Translations under genes and position numbers: made by a program
Notes under the pieces: generated by a model
The model's input: the letters and a program-made list of their open reading frames with translations, nothing else
What the model was told of the DNA's origin: nothing
Databases searched by the model: none
Assembly (NCBI GenBank): GCA_030829155.1
Contig: JAURBD010000001.1
Location: forward strand, 1-56,938
DNA from: Flavobacteriaceae bacterium
GTDB lineage: Bacteria; Bacteroidota; Bacteroidia; Flavobacteriales; Flavobacteriaceae
Direction of reading: 5' to 3'
Length of the DNA: 56,938 nucleotides
Shown here: one piece after another, positions 18,019 to 27,518 of the stretch
How the letters are laid out: each line of letters starts with the position of its first letter
How positions within the stretch are numbered: the stretch's first letter is position 1

Positions 18019-18321
18019 CTAATCAGTTACATAGTCATTCATCAAACTGATTAGAGTGTTTGCATTTTGTTCACCACTCTGTCTCCAAACCATTTCGCCT
18101 CCCTTGTAAATCATGAGGGTTGGTATGGCTTTAACTCGAAGTGCTTCTGTTAACTTAGTATTTTTGGTGGTTTCAATTTTAATTACTTTACCTTGATCAC
18201 CAATCGCAGCAGCAACGTCTCTTAGAGCAGGATGAAATTCATCTGAAGGTTCAGCGTCCTCTTGAAAAAAAACGAGAAGCAGTGGAACTTTGTCTTCAAT
18301 TAATTCGCCAAATTTAGACAC
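18019..18321 (-). CDS. Cysteine-less thioredoxin-fold protein
   Basis: About 100 residues from GTG 18321, giving an N-terminus VSKFGELIEDKVPLLLVFF; an alternative TTG at 18348 would add nine residues. The thioredoxin fold is evident in LLLVFFQEDAEPSDEFHPAL, RDVAAAIGDQGKVIKIETTK and the cis-proline loop KAIPTLMIYKGGEMVWRQSG. The place of the CxxC active site reads EDAEPSDEF and the protein has no cysteine, so it cannot act as a dithiol reductase. I recall flavobacterial relatives with the same loss, so this is a subfamily trait rather than damage. A -7-like TAAATTTG lies at 18346-18353. It is last in the dgt / phosphoesterase group. Confidence 0.85.
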   Translation of the reverse strand: MSKFGELIEDKVPLLLVFFQEDAEPSDEFHPALRDVAAAIGDQGKVIKIETTKNTKLTEALRVKAIPTLMIYKGGEMVWRQSGEQNANTLISLMNDYVTD

Positions 18322-18364
18322 GTCTATTAGTGTTTTAAGTTTGTACAAATTTAAGTTTTTTTTA

Positions 18365-19594
18365 TTAAATCACTTTCTCAGAGCATTTTAAGGTAATAAC
18401 CGTTATTTCTGGCCAAATCCCAACTCTTCCGGGATAAGCCAAAAAACCAAAGCCACGGTTGACATTGAGGTATTGTTTTGCTTGGTTATATACTCCTGCC
18501 CACTGTTTATAGCGCCATTTTACCGGGCTCCACTTAAACCACCCTGGGATTTCTATCCCAAACTGCATGCCGTGTGTATGCCCGCTTAAAGTAAGTTCAA
18601 AAGGATAAGGATGATCAATTACCTGAGCTTCCCAATGGGAAGGATCGTGAGTCATCAAAATCTTAAAATCATCAGAATCAACCTCAGAAACCGCTAAATT
18701 TAAGTCTCCCGCTTTTTTAAAACCTCCTTTGCCCCAATTTTCAACTCCTATCAACGCAATTCGTTTTCCTTCTTTTTCTATGAATTGAGCTTGATTCAAT
18801 AAAACTTGAAAACCCATTTTTTGTTGAGCTTCGATTAAATCTGTAAGGTTTTGCTTTTTTGCCTCATCAGACTTCCATTGAACATAGTCTCCATAGTCAT
18901 GATTCCCCAAAATAGAAAACTTTCCTTGTGGTGCTTCAAGAGAACCTAGTATATCTATCCAAGGGAAAACTTCACTGGCCTTATTATTTACCATATCTCC
19001 TGTAAACAGTATAACATCAGATTTTTGTTGATTGATTAGATCAATTCCATAAGACACTTTTTCTATATTATCAAAACTACCGCTATGAATATCCGAAATT
19101 TGGGTGAGTGTAAACCCATCAAACTCTTTAGGCAAGTTGTCAAATTTAAGAGTGTAGTTCAAAACTTTATAATTATACTTCCCCTTGTACATTCCATATA
19201 ATAACGAAACCAAAGGAACTGCTGCAATCCCAAGAGCAAGTTGGGATATAAATTTTCTTCGATCCGAAAAATAAGATGTTACATCACTTTTATTAAAAAA
19301 ACGGTAAATTGCTTGGAGAATTCTCACAATATCTTCAAAAAGTAAAAAAAAGATCAAAAAGGTTTGAAATACAAAGAGGGACAGAAATAAACCCAATGCT
19401 AAGCTGATCTGATGATTGAATCCTTCATCGCGGTTAAATGAAATACTTTGATAAGCAAAATTGGTCATAACCAACACCACAAAAATCCAATATAAAATTA
19501 GAAGGCTTTTTTGTTGAGTTAAGGTTTTGATTGCTTGAAAGGCATAAATACCATACAAGGAGAAAAAAATAATAAGGACAATCCAACGTAGCAT
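18365..19594 (-). CDS. Membrane-anchored metallophosphoesterase (YkuE/YaeI-like)
   Basis: 409 residues. About four hydrophobic segments occupy residues 1-135 (MLRWIVLIIFFSLYGIYAF first). A calcineurin-like phosphoesterase domain follows with all metal motifs: ISDIHSGSFD, LFTGDMVNN, ILGNHDYGDY, MTHDPSHW and LSGHTHGMQFG. Such enzymes hydrolyse phosphomonoesters or diesters; the YkuE/YaeI type may act on lipid phosphates. It starts 18 bases after dgt and ends 16-43 bases before the thioredoxin-fold gene, so the three are likely co-transcribed. Confidence 0.9.
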   Translation of the reverse strand: MLRWIVLIIFFSLYGIYAFQAIKTLTQQKSLLILYWIFVVLVMTNFAYQSISFNRDEGFNHQISLALGLFLSLFVFQTFLIFFLLFEDIVRILQAIYRFFNKSDVTSYFSDRRKFISQLALGIAAVPLVSLLYGMYKGKYNYKVLNYTLKFDNLPKEFDGFTLTQISDIHSGSFDNIEKVSYGIDLINQQKSDVILFTGDMVNNKASEVFPWIDILGSLEAPQGKFSILGNHDYGDYVQWKSDEAKKQNLTDLIEAQQKMGFQVLLNQAQFIEKEGKRIALIGVENWGKGGFKKAGDLNLAVSEVDSDDFKILMTHDPSHWEAQVIDHPYPFELTLSGHTHGMQFGIEIPGWFKWSPVKWRYKQWAGVYNQAKQYLNVNRGFGFLAYPGRVGIWPEITVITLKCSEKVI

Positions 19595-19612
19595 AAAATA
19601 GTAAAATATGAG

Positions 19613-20932
19613 TTATTTGATTTTTTGTGAAAGTTCCATAGCTCTCCCATCTGAAAGGCTAGCAACGTAACAGGTAGCGTTGAGTAGCGTTTCGTACAAG
19701 CTTTTGGAAACAAAGGGGGTCCCTGCAGGGACCAATCGAAAAATAAGCTGGTCATAGGCATTGGCTTTCCCTCTGAATTCGTGAACTGCTGCAGTAGTAA
19801 ATGCTTCAAGCAGAGTGGTAATTACTTTATAACCTACAATTTCTTTTTGAAGTACCTCTGGAGATTGATATACTTTTTCTACACTCAAAGAAATAATATC
19901 ATCTATCTGAGCTTCGTGTTTACTTTTATCTAATAAAGCATGTGGGAAAGTTCCCCTTAAAATAGCTTCTTCATTTTTTATAAAGATGGCTACCGTTTCG
20001 TTTATAAGCCTGTTAATCGCCAAAGCTCTGAGATAGCTCATACGCTGGGGTGTATGTTTTAGAGAAGCATAAGTTTTTTTATCAATCGAATCTTTGACCA
20101 GATTAATAAGATACTCCAATGCGTAGGATTCTGAAATCCATCCCAGATTAATTCCATCCTCAAAGTCAATTATTGTGTAACAAATATCATCTGCTGCTTC
20201 AACTAAATATGCCAAAGGATGTCTATGATAAGTAGAAGAACCTTTTTGTAACCCCAAATCTTTGGCAAGGATACCAAAATCTGAGGTTTGGGTTTGGAAA
20301 AAACCAAACTTTTTATCTGCTACGTGTTTTGTTGGTTTATGAGGCAACGAGGCTTTAGGGTATTTCATGTATGCCCCTAGGGTAGCTGTACTGAGTCGCA
20401 AACCTCCTGGGACACCTTCCAAAGATTGGCACAAGATTTTAAAACCATTTGCGTTTCCTTCAAATTTACATAAGTCTTCATATTCTAGCGGACTCAACTC
20501 ACTTTTATAAGCTGTTCCAAGTCCAGAGGAAAAGAAATGACCGATAGCTTTTTCACCACTATGACCAAAAGGTGGATTTCCAATATCATGTGCCAATGCT
20601 GCTGCCGCTACAATTGCTCCAAAATCATTAGATTGATAACCGTGAATTTGATATAAATGGGGGTGTTTCTCTAAAATAGCTTTTCCAGCTAACCTACCGA
20701 GGCTTCGTGCAACAACAGAAACTTCTAAACTGTGAGTAAGTCGAGTGTGAACAAAATCTGTTTTTGAAAACGGAATTACCTGGGTTTTATCCTGTAAACT
20801 CCTAAATGCAGCAGAAAAAACAATTCTATCATAGTCAACCTCAAAACCCAAACGGGTTTCATCTTGTTCATTTCTCAATCTTTTTGTTTTGTCTCCATGG
20901 CGCTGTAAGGATAAAAGCTGCTCCCAATTCAT
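19613..20932 (-). CDS. dgt: Deoxyguanosinetriphosphate triphosphohydrolase (dGTPase)
   Basis: 439 residues. It hydrolyses dGTP (or other dNTPs) to the nucleoside and triphosphate and so controls dNTP pools. The HD-domain signature is present: FVHTRLTHSLEVS with the first metal histidine, AHDIGNPPFGHSGE with the HD pair, and later HPLAYLVEAADDICYTIIDF. Length is normal for the family. It leads a leftward group with the phosphoesterase. Ribonucleotide reductase and dCMP deaminase are also in this window but not in the same operon. Confidence 0.93.
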   Translation of the reverse strand: MNWEQLLSLQRHGDKTKRLRNEQDETRLGFEVDYDRIVFSAAFRSLQDKTQVIPFSKTDFVHTRLTHSLEVSVVARSLGRLAGKAILEKHPHLYQIHGYQSNDFGAIVAAAALAHDIGNPPFGHSGEKAIGHFFSSGLGTAYKSELSPLEYEDLCKFEGNANGFKILCQSLEGVPGGLRLSTATLGAYMKYPKASLPHKPTKHVADKKFGFFQTQTSDFGILAKDLGLQKGSSTYHRHPLAYLVEAADDICYTIIDFEDGINLGWISESYALEYLINLVKDSIDKKTYASLKHTPQRMSYLRALAINRLINETVAIFIKNEEAILRGTFPHALLDKSKHEAQIDDIISLSVEKVYQSPEVLQKEIVGYKVITTLLEAFTTAAVHEFRGKANAYDQLIFRLVPAGTPFVSKSLYETLLNATCYVASLSDGRAMELSQKIK

Positions 20933-21083
20933 ACGTTATTTTTAAGTAAAAATAAGAAGTTTTTGAAGAGTAAACTATCAATGTTAAATCATAGTTAAGT
21001 AAATTTATTGTTATTTCACATTGGGTTAATATTTAATGAACTTCATTTAACTTTCAAGTAAAACCAAAGTATAGTTGATGACA

Positions 21084-21091
21084 TAAATTTG
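21084..21091 (+). promoter_or_regulatory. Predicted -7 box for the phosphate porin/PiT operon
   Basis: TAAATTTG is an exact TAnnTTTG match, 22 bases before the porin ATG. No clear -33 TTG or Pho-box repeat was recognised. Confidence 0.45.
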
Positions 21092-21113
21092 TTTTATAAT
21101 TAACAACAAAAAA

Positions 21114-22340
21114 ATGAAGACTAACTACAAAATGCAATTATTAAAAATTTACACAACTGTTGTCATCTCAATATTATTTATTAGCATGATTAATGGACAA
21201 GAAGTCAGTGCACCAAAATTTGGGAAAGGGCTTATCAATATTTCAGGAAAAGACAGTACCTTTAGTATGAATTTCAGTGCGCGTATGCAATATTTGACCT
21301 CTTCAACTTGGACCGAAACAGACGATTCTTTCGGAAGTCCTGAATCGAATTTTTTGGTTCGACGTTCGCGATTAAAATTCAAAGGATTTGCTTACAATCC
21401 AAAACTTACTTACAATATCGAATTGGGGTTATCTAACCGAGATATTTCGGGGGCTTCAGAATTTACGAGTAATGCTCCGCGCTACATTCTTAATGCTTTC
21501 ATTCGTTGGAATTTTTACAAAAATTTTACGCTTCAAGCAGGTCAAGGTAAATTACCTGGAAATATCGAACGTGTTATTTCTTCTGGTAACTTAGCATTGG
21601 TTGATCGTTCTTTGTTGAACAGCAAATTCAATATTGATCGTGATTTAGGAATTCAACTTCGGCATCATTTTACACTTGCTGGGAACTTTATTGTAAAAGA
21701 AAGGTTCGCTATCTCACAAGGAGAAGGACGAAACGTTACAAAAGGGAATTTGGGTGGACATCAATACACTTCGCGAGTTGAGTTTTTACCTTTTGGGGAA
21801 TTTACAAAAAAGGGAGATTACAGTGGAGCGGATCTATTGCGAGAACAAACTCCAAAACTCATGGTAGGTATTGTTTATGATCAAAATACTAATGCGGTAA
21901 AAACAAGAAGCAATATGGGTAGTTACATAACAACAAATGAGGGTTTTTATCAAACAGATATTAATACCTTATTTATTGATACTCATTTCAAGTATCGTGG
22001 TTTTTCAATTATGGGAGAATATGCTGACCGAAAAGCAGATGATCCAATCGCAAAAAATGAAGATGGAACCTTTACAGGAGATGTTATTAATGTAGGAAAA
22101 GCTATTAATCTTCAAATGGGATATGTTTTACCTTCAAATATTGCAATTACTGGACGTTATACCAACGTGAAATTCGATGAAATTGTTTCCTCAAAAAATG
22201 ACATTACCCAATACACCTTTGGGGTATCAAAATACGTAGCAAAACATAAACTGAAAATACAAACCGATGCCACTTATGAAAATACGGTTGCCTCAAACAA
22301 TAAAATTATTTATCGTTTACAATTCGATATTCACTTCTAA
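21114..22340 (+). CDS. Phosphate-selective porin (OprO/OprP family)
   Basis: 408 residues. A signal peptide ends near ISMINGQ; an internal ATG (residue 7) is a possible start with a neater signal. The mature part shows beta-barrel patterning: NFSARMQYLTSSTWTETD, NFLVRRSRLKFKGFAYNPKL, YNIELGLSNRD and RDLGIQLRHHF. The last residue is Phe after an alternating terminal strand (IYRLQFDIHF), as in outer-membrane barrels. It should carry phosphate or polyphosphate across the outer membrane. The PiT gene starts 11 bases after its stop, making a two-membrane phosphate uptake unit. Confidence 0.9.
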   Translation: MKTNYKMQLLKIYTTVVISILFISMINGQEVSAPKFGKGLINISGKDSTFSMNFSARMQYLTSSTWTETDDSFGSPESNFLVRRSRLKFKGFAYNPKLTYNIELGLSNRDISGASEFTSNAPRYILNAFIRWNFYKNFTLQAGQGKLPGNIERVISSGNLALVDRSLLNSKFNIDRDLGIQLRHHFTLAGNFIVKERFAISQGEGRNVTKGNLGGHQYTSRVEFLPFGEFTKKGDYSGADLLREQTPKLMVGIVYDQNTNAVKTRSNMGSYITTNEGFYQTDINTLFIDTHFKYRGFSIMGEYADRKADDPIAKNEDGTFTGDVINVGKAINLQMGYVLPSNIAITGRYTNVKFDEIVSSKNDITQYTFGVSKYVAKHKLKIQTDATYENTVASNNKIIYRLQFDIHF

Positions 22341-22351
22341 AATTTATAACT

Positions 22352-24625
22352 ATGGATAATATTTATGTGATACTTGTTGCAGTCTTGGCAATCTTAGCCA
22401 TTGGAGACTTGATTGTTGGAGTAAGTAACGATGCAGTTAATTTTCTGAATTCAGCTGTTGGCTCCAAAGCAATCTCCTTCAAAACAATTATGATTCTTGC
22501 CAGTCTCGGAGTAGCCTGTGGTGCTTTATTTTCAAGTGGTCTCATGGAAGTTGCTCGAAAGGGTATTTTCAATCCAGGAGAATTTTACTTTGATGAAATT
22601 ATTTTGATTTTTACAGCTGTAATGCTTACCGATATTTTACTCCTCGATTTTTTTAATACACTAGGGATGCCTACATCTACAACAGTCTCGATTGTATTTA
22701 CTTTATTGGGAGCTGCAGTATTTATGTCCATCATAAAGATTAGTCAAGGTTCAGGTGATTTTGGTGATATTGTTAATTACATCAACACCAAAAAAGCAAC
22801 ACAAATCATTTTTGGTATTCTGCTCTCAGTAATAGTTGCCCTGACCATAGGAGCGATAGTTCAGTGGTTTTCAAGGCTGTTTTTGACTTATGAATTTGAA
22901 AAGAAAGCCATGTGGGTAAGTGCTCTTTTTGGAGGTATTGCTCTTTCAGCAATTACATATTTCATCTTAATGAAAGGTATTAAAGGAACACCCTATGCAA
23001 GTTTGAAATTTGACCTTATTGGTGGAATGAAAATTAAAGATTTTCTAGAAACTGAGGTATTGAAAGTGTCCGTTATAAACTTCTTATTTTGGTTTGGTAT
23101 TTCCTTTTTGGCTATCAAAGTTTTAAAGGCAAATATTTACAAAATCATCATCGGTACAGGAACATTTGGTTTAGCCCTAGCCTTTGCTGGAAATGACCTT
23201 GTGAACTTTATCGGTGTTCCTATTGCAGCATATCAATCCTATGAGGCTTGGGCTGCTTCTGGGGCAGTTGCTTCAGAATTCAGCATGGGAGTTTTATCTT
23301 CTAAAGTTCCTACTCCTCCGATATTACTAATCTTATCGGGAGGTATTATGGTAGTTACCCTATGGTTATCTACCAAAGCAAAAAAAGTAATGAAAACGGA
23401 GCTAGACCTCTCCGATCAAAACACCATTAAAGAACGTTTCCAACCCAACTTATTATCCAAAGGAATCGTGAAAATATCTCAACTTTTGGGTAACGGTTTC
23501 AACAAAATTTTACCCGCAACAGTTGTAAGCTCCATAGATAAACAGTTTTCAAATACCAATATTGCATTAAAAAATCAAAACGATAAAGATGCACCTTCCT
23601 TTGACATGTTGAGGGCTTCAATAAATTTAGTCGTTGCTTCCATCTTGATTTCAATAGCAACTTCTTACAAACTTCCCCTATCAACAACCTATGTAACCTT
23701 TATGGTAGCAATGGGAACTTCGCTTGCCGATCGAGCTTGGAAAAGAGATAGTGCCGTTTATCGCGTTGCTGGAGTATTAAATGTGATTGGAGGGTGGTTT
23801 TTAACTGCAATCACTGCCTTTTTAGTTTCTGGAGTTATCGTTACGCTAATTTACTTGGGTGGTGCTCAAGCAATTGCTATAATTTTATTCATAATTCTGA
23901 TAATTATTGGGAAAAACTACCTAAAGCACAAAAATGAAAACGCTGACTTAATTGACCTCGATAGTTTAGTGAAATATGAAAGTAAGTCCATCAAAGGGGT
24001 TATGGAAGAAAGCACCAAAAATGTAATCAAAGTTTTCAAACGTATTGATAAAATATATACTTCTCTTGCGTCAGGTTTATCAAAACACGACAAATCAGAA
24101 CTTAAGAAAGCAAAGAAAAACATCAACCGATTGTCAAATGATATCGACAAATTAAGAGAAAACGTTTTTTACTTCATCAAAAACTTAGAAGAATCGAGTT
24201 TGTCGGCAAGCAACTTTTATATTGTAATTCTTAGCCTGATAAATGACCTTGCAGATGATCTAGAATATATTGTAAAGAAAAGTTACAAGCATATCAATAA
24301 TGATCATTCAAAATTGAAATTGAGCCAAGTCCGAGACCTTCAAGAAATTCATGAAATTTCTAAATCAACTTTTCAAAATGCAATGGAGACTTTCCAAAAC
24401 AATTCCACTGTCGAATTAATATCAATTCTAAATCGAAAAGATGAGGTAATGAATGTTTTGGATCAGAAAATCAATGCTCAAATTGAACGAACTCGTAATG
24501 AAGAAACGAGTCCAAAAAACACCGTCCTTTATTTTAATATCCTATTAAAAACAAAGGAGTTGTATTCAAACAAATTGAATATTATTAAGTTGTTTTTAGA
24601 TAACACAAGAAAAACAGAATCGTAG
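22352..24625 (+). CDS. Inorganic phosphate transporter, PiT family, with PhoU-like tail
   Basis: 757 residues, inner membrane. Two inverted PiT repeats are seen. The first carries GVSNDAVNFLNSAVGSKA, matching the family GxNDxxN motif, and GMPTSTTVSIVFTLLG. The second has AFAGNDLVNFIGVPIAAYQS and KLPLSTTYVTFMVAMG. After the last membrane segments (about 525-545, QAIAIILFIILIIIGK), residues 550-757 are long amphipathic helices resembling PhoU, likely a cytoplasmic regulatory domain. PiT couples phosphate uptake to cation flow. Co-transcribed with the porin; a strong terminator follows. Confidence 0.93.
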   Translation: MDNIYVILVAVLAILAIGDLIVGVSNDAVNFLNSAVGSKAISFKTIMILASLGVACGALFSSGLMEVARKGIFNPGEFYFDEIILIFTAVMLTDILLLDFFNTLGMPTSTTVSIVFTLLGAAVFMSIIKISQGSGDFGDIVNYINTKKATQIIFGILLSVIVALTIGAIVQWFSRLFLTYEFEKKAMWVSALFGGIALSAITYFILMKGIKGTPYASLKFDLIGGMKIKDFLETEVLKVSVINFLFWFGISFLAIKVLKANIYKIIIGTGTFGLALAFAGNDLVNFIGVPIAAYQSYEAWAASGAVASEFSMGVLSSKVPTPPILLILSGGIMVVTLWLSTKAKKVMKTELDLSDQNTIKERFQPNLLSKGIVKISQLLGNGFNKILPATVVSSIDKQFSNTNIALKNQNDKDAPSFDMLRASINLVVASILISIATSYKLPLSTTYVTFMVAMGTSLADRAWKRDSAVYRVAGVLNVIGGWFLTAITAFLVSGVIVTLIYLGGAQAIAIILFIILIIIGKNYLKHKNENADLIDLDSLVKYESKSIKGVMEESTKNVIKVFKRIDKIYTSLASGLSKHDKSELKKAKKNINRLSNDIDKLRENVFYFIKNLEESSLSASNFYIVILSLINDLADDLEYIVKKSYKHINNDHSKLKLSQVRDLQEIHEISKSTFQNAMETFQNNSTVELISILNRKDEVMNVLDQKINAQIERTRNEETSPKNTVLYFNILLKTKELYSNKLNIIKLFLDNTRKTES

Positions 24626-24633
24626 TTGTTAGT

Positions 24634-24673
24634 TAAAAAAAAATTCCTTGTGAATGCACAAGGAATTTTTTTA
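24634..24673 (+). terminator. Bidirectional intrinsic terminator between PiT and the YwqK-like gene
   Basis: A perfect 12-bp stem, AAATTCCTTGTG (24641-24652) with CACAAGGAATTT (24657-24668), has a 4-base loop. An A-tract lies before it and a T-tract after it, so it can end transcription from both sides. Confidence 0.88.
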
Positions 24674-24692
24674 TTAGTATTGAACGTTCTGA

Positions 24693-24953
24693 TTAACGTT
24701 GCTTAACAAATTTAGTTTGTTCTTGCCAAGTAACTTTTTTTAAAAATTTGTTTGATTTGAAATCAACTTGAGTAAGACCGCCTGTTTGATCCCAAAATAG
24801 CCATGTCCCATCACGTTTACCTTTGTTGTAATTTGCTATGGAAATATTTTTTCCTTCAGATGAATAACTAACCCATTTTCCAGGAGGTTTATTATTCTTC
24901 AAATATTCTTCTTGAGATATTTCACCATTATTATGATATTCGGTTATCTTCAC
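24693..24953 (-). CDS. YwqK/MORN-repeat-like protein, probably lacking its native N-terminus
   Basis: 86 residues from a GTG at 24953. It has MORN-like repeats: YHNNGEISQEEYLKNNKPPG, KWVSYSSEGKNISIANYNKG and KRDGTWLFWDQTGGLTQVDF. Relatives in flavobacteria have the same C-terminal repeats behind a signal peptide and about 30 more residues. Here the frame stays open upstream (FFVKEGNVV before the GTG) but reaches a TAA inside the nrdA terminator without an ATG. The gene therefore looks 5'-truncated, or starts at GTG as a cytoplasmic protein. MORN/YwqK repeats bind membranes or partners; no activity can be assigned. Confidence 0.6.
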   Translation of the reverse strand: MKITEYHNNGEISQEEYLKNNKPPGKWVSYSSEGKNISIANYNKGKRDGTWLFWDQTGGLTQVDFKSNKFLKKVTWQEQTKFVKQR

Positions 24954-24970
24954 AACATTACCTTCTTTTA

Positions 24971-25000
24971 CAAAAAAACTCCATCGTAAAATGGAGTTTA
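24971..25000 (-). terminator. Intrinsic terminator of the nrdB-nrdA operon
   Basis: On the minus strand AAACTCCAT (24999-24991) pairs with ATGGAGTTT (24984-24976) around a 6-base loop, followed by a T-tract. It lies about 20 bases after the nrdA stop. Confidence 0.85.
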
Positions 25001-25020
25001 TTTAGTTGGTTATTATATTT

Positions 25021-27489
25021 TTAAGACCCGCACATGAGGCAGTCATCTCCTTCATTTTCTTTGGATTGTTCCAACATTGATTTAAGTTCAGCTTGAGTTA
25101 AAGGTTCAACTGGAACAGCTGCCGCAGCGAGTTTACCCTTTGGTTTTGTTGATGCTGCTTTAGAGCTGGCATCAGCACTAATCCCTTCGGCTGCAACCAA
25201 TGCTGGTTCTTCTTTCTTCTCTTCTCTATCTAATGTAAATTTGATTGCATCTACTGCTGACTTGGTTCTCAGATAGTACATCCCTGTTTTTAATCCTGAC
25301 TTCCAGGCATAGAAATGCATTGAGGTCAATTTAGCCATCGTTGCTCCTTCCATGAAAAGATTTAAAGATTGTGATTGGTCAATAAAATAACCTCGTTGAC
25401 GCGACATATCAATAATGTCTTTCATACTCATTTCCCAAACCGTCTTGTACAATTCTTTGATGTCTTCAGGGATCCCTTTGATATTTTGAATGGATCCATT
25501 AGCACGCATCAGTTCTTGTTTCATATCCTCAGTCCAAAGACCTAAATCAACAAGATCTTCTAGTAGGTGTTTATTTACAACAATGAATTCTCCTGAGAGC
25601 ACACGACGAGTGTATATGTTGGAAGTGTATGGCTCAAAACACTCATTATTTCCTAGAATTTGAGAGGTAGATGCTGTTGGCATTGGAGCTACCAACAAAG
25701 AGTTACGAACACCGTGCTTTTTCACTTTTTTTCTTAAACTAGCCCAATCCCAACGGCCGCTAAGTTCCTCATCTTTGATTCCCCACATGTTGTGTTGGAA
25801 TTCTCCCTTAGACATCGGTGAACCTTTATACGATTTATAAGGACCATCTTTTTCTGCTTCTTCCATTGAAGCAGTCACCGCGGCAAAATAAAGCGTTTCA
25901 AAAATTTCTTGATTCAATTGTTTTGCTTCATCGGAGGTAAAAGGTAAACGCAGTTGGATGAAAGCATCTGCAAGACCTTGAACCCCGAGTCCAACAGGAC
26001 GGTGACGCATATTTGAGTTTTCTGCCTCTGGAACTGGGTAATAATTGCGATCTATTACTCTGTTTAGATTTACCGTTACTTGCTTAGTTACCCGAAATAA
26101 CTCATCGTGGTCAAAAGCCCCATTAGTTACAAACATGGGCAGAGCTATTGATGCTAAATTACAAACGGCAACCTCATCTGGAGCAGTATATTCGATAATT
26201 TCGGTACATAAGTTTGAAGATCGAATTGTTCCTAAATTCTTCTGATTCGATTTTCGATTAGCCGCATCTTTGTAAAGCATGTAAGGAGTACCCGTTTCTA
26301 TTTGAGATTCTAGAATTTTCTCCCATAATTCCCTTGCACGAATTGTTTTTCTTCCTTTCCCTGCTTCTTCGTATTTTAAATAAAGTTCATCAAATTGATC
26401 GCTGTGATGATTGAAAAGATCTGGACATTCGTTTGGACACATAAGCGTCCAAGTACTGTCTTGCTCTACGCGCTTCATAAATAAGTCAGGAACCCACATA
26501 GCAAAAAACAAGTCTCGTGCACGCATTTCTTCTTTTCCGTGATTTTTCTTTAAATCTAAAAAATCGAAAATATCAGCATGCCATGGTTCAATGTAGATTG
26601 CAAATGATCCTTTACGTTTTCCACCCCCTTGATCTACATAACGGGCAGTATCATTGAATACCCTGAGCATCGGTACAATACCATTTGAGGTACCATTTGT
26701 TCCAGCAATGTATGATCCTGTAGCTCGAACGTTGTGAATAGATAGACCAATACCCCCTGCAGACTGGGAAATTTTCGCAGTTTGCTTTAAGGTGTCATAT
26801 ATTCCATCAATACTATCGTCTTTCATGGTTAATAAAAAACAGGAAGACATTTGTGGTTTTGGTGTACCGGAATTAAAAAGCGTTGGAGTTGCATGTGTAA
26901 AATAACGCTTAGACATCATTTCATAAGTTTCGATTGCTGCATCCAAATCATCAATGTGAATACCAATGGAAACTCGCATTAACATATGCTGTGGACGTTC
27001 GGCAATAACTCCATTTAATTTAAGAAGATAAGAACGCTCTAAAGTTTTAAACCCAAAGAAATCATAACCAAAATCGCGGTTGTAGATAATGCTTGAATCG
27101 AGTTTTTCAGCGTTATCCTGAATCACCTTGTAAACCTCATCGGACAATAAAGGTGCTTTTTTTTCTGTTCTTGGATTTACATATTCGTATAAGTCTTTCA
27201 TCGTTTCGGAAAACAATTTTTTGGTATTCTTGTGGAGATTCGATACTGAAATACGTGCTGCAAGTTTCGCATAATCGGGATGCGTTGTAGTCATTGTAGC
27301 AGCAATTTCTGAAGCTAAATTGTCCAACTCCGAAGTTGTAACTCCATCATAAAGTCCTTCGATTACTCGCATAGCAACTCGAACTGGATCAACTAAAGGA
27401 TTCAATTCATAACAAAGTTTTTTTACTCTAGCTGTGATTTTATCGAACATTATGGGCTCTCGATGCCCATCTCTTTTGACTACATACAT
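25021..27489 (-). CDS. nrdA: Ribonucleoside-diphosphate reductase, alpha subunit (class I)
   Basis: 822 residues. It reduces NDPs to dNDPs. An N-terminal ATP-cone (1-90, starting MYVVKRDGHREPIMFDKITA) mediates dATP inhibition. The catalytic barrel has MSSCFLLTMKDD with a redox cysteine, NLCTEIIEYT with the active-site Cys and Glu, and APMPTASTSQILGNNECFEP. A low-complexity Ala/Lys/Pro linker (about 750-795) leads to a C-terminal CLMCGS, the cysteine pair recharged by thioredoxin or glutaredoxin. The order nrdB-nrdA (small subunit first) is normal for Bacteroidota. Confidence 0.97.
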   Translation of the reverse strand: MYVVKRDGHREPIMFDKITARVKKLCYELNPLVDPVRVAMRVIEGLYDGVTTSELDNLASEIAATMTTTHPDYAKLAARISVSNLHKNTKKLFSETMKDLYEYVNPRTEKKAPLLSDEVYKVIQDNAEKLDSSIIYNRDFGYDFFGFKTLERSYLLKLNGVIAERPQHMLMRVSIGIHIDDLDAAIETYEMMSKRYFTHATPTLFNSGTPKPQMSSCFLLTMKDDSIDGIYDTLKQTAKISQSAGGIGLSIHNVRATGSYIAGTNGTSNGIVPMLRVFNDTARYVDQGGGKRKGSFAIYIEPWHADIFDFLDLKKNHGKEEMRARDLFFAMWVPDLFMKRVEQDSTWTLMCPNECPDLFNHHSDQFDELYLKYEEAGKGRKTIRARELWEKILESQIETGTPYMLYKDAANRKSNQKNLGTIRSSNLCTEIIEYTAPDEVAVCNLASIALPMFVTNGAFDHDELFRVTKQVTVNLNRVIDRNYYPVPEAENSNMRHRPVGLGVQGLADAFIQLRLPFTSDEAKQLNQEIFETLYFAAVTASMEEAEKDGPYKSYKGSPMSKGEFQHNMWGIKDEELSGRWDWASLRKKVKKHGVRNSLLVAPMPTASTSQILGNNECFEPYTSNIYTRRVLSGEFIVVNKHLLEDLVDLGLWTEDMKQELMRANGSIQNIKGIPEDIKELYKTVWEMSMKDIIDMSRQRGYFIDQSQSLNLFMEGATMAKLTSMHFYAWKSGLKTGMYYLRTKSAVDAIKFTLDREEKKEEPALVAAEGISADASSKAASTKPKGKLAAAAVPVEPLTQAELKSMLEQSKENEGDDCLMCGS

Positions 27490-27518
27490 TGTTTGCTTGC
27501 GATTTAAATTTTATATAG

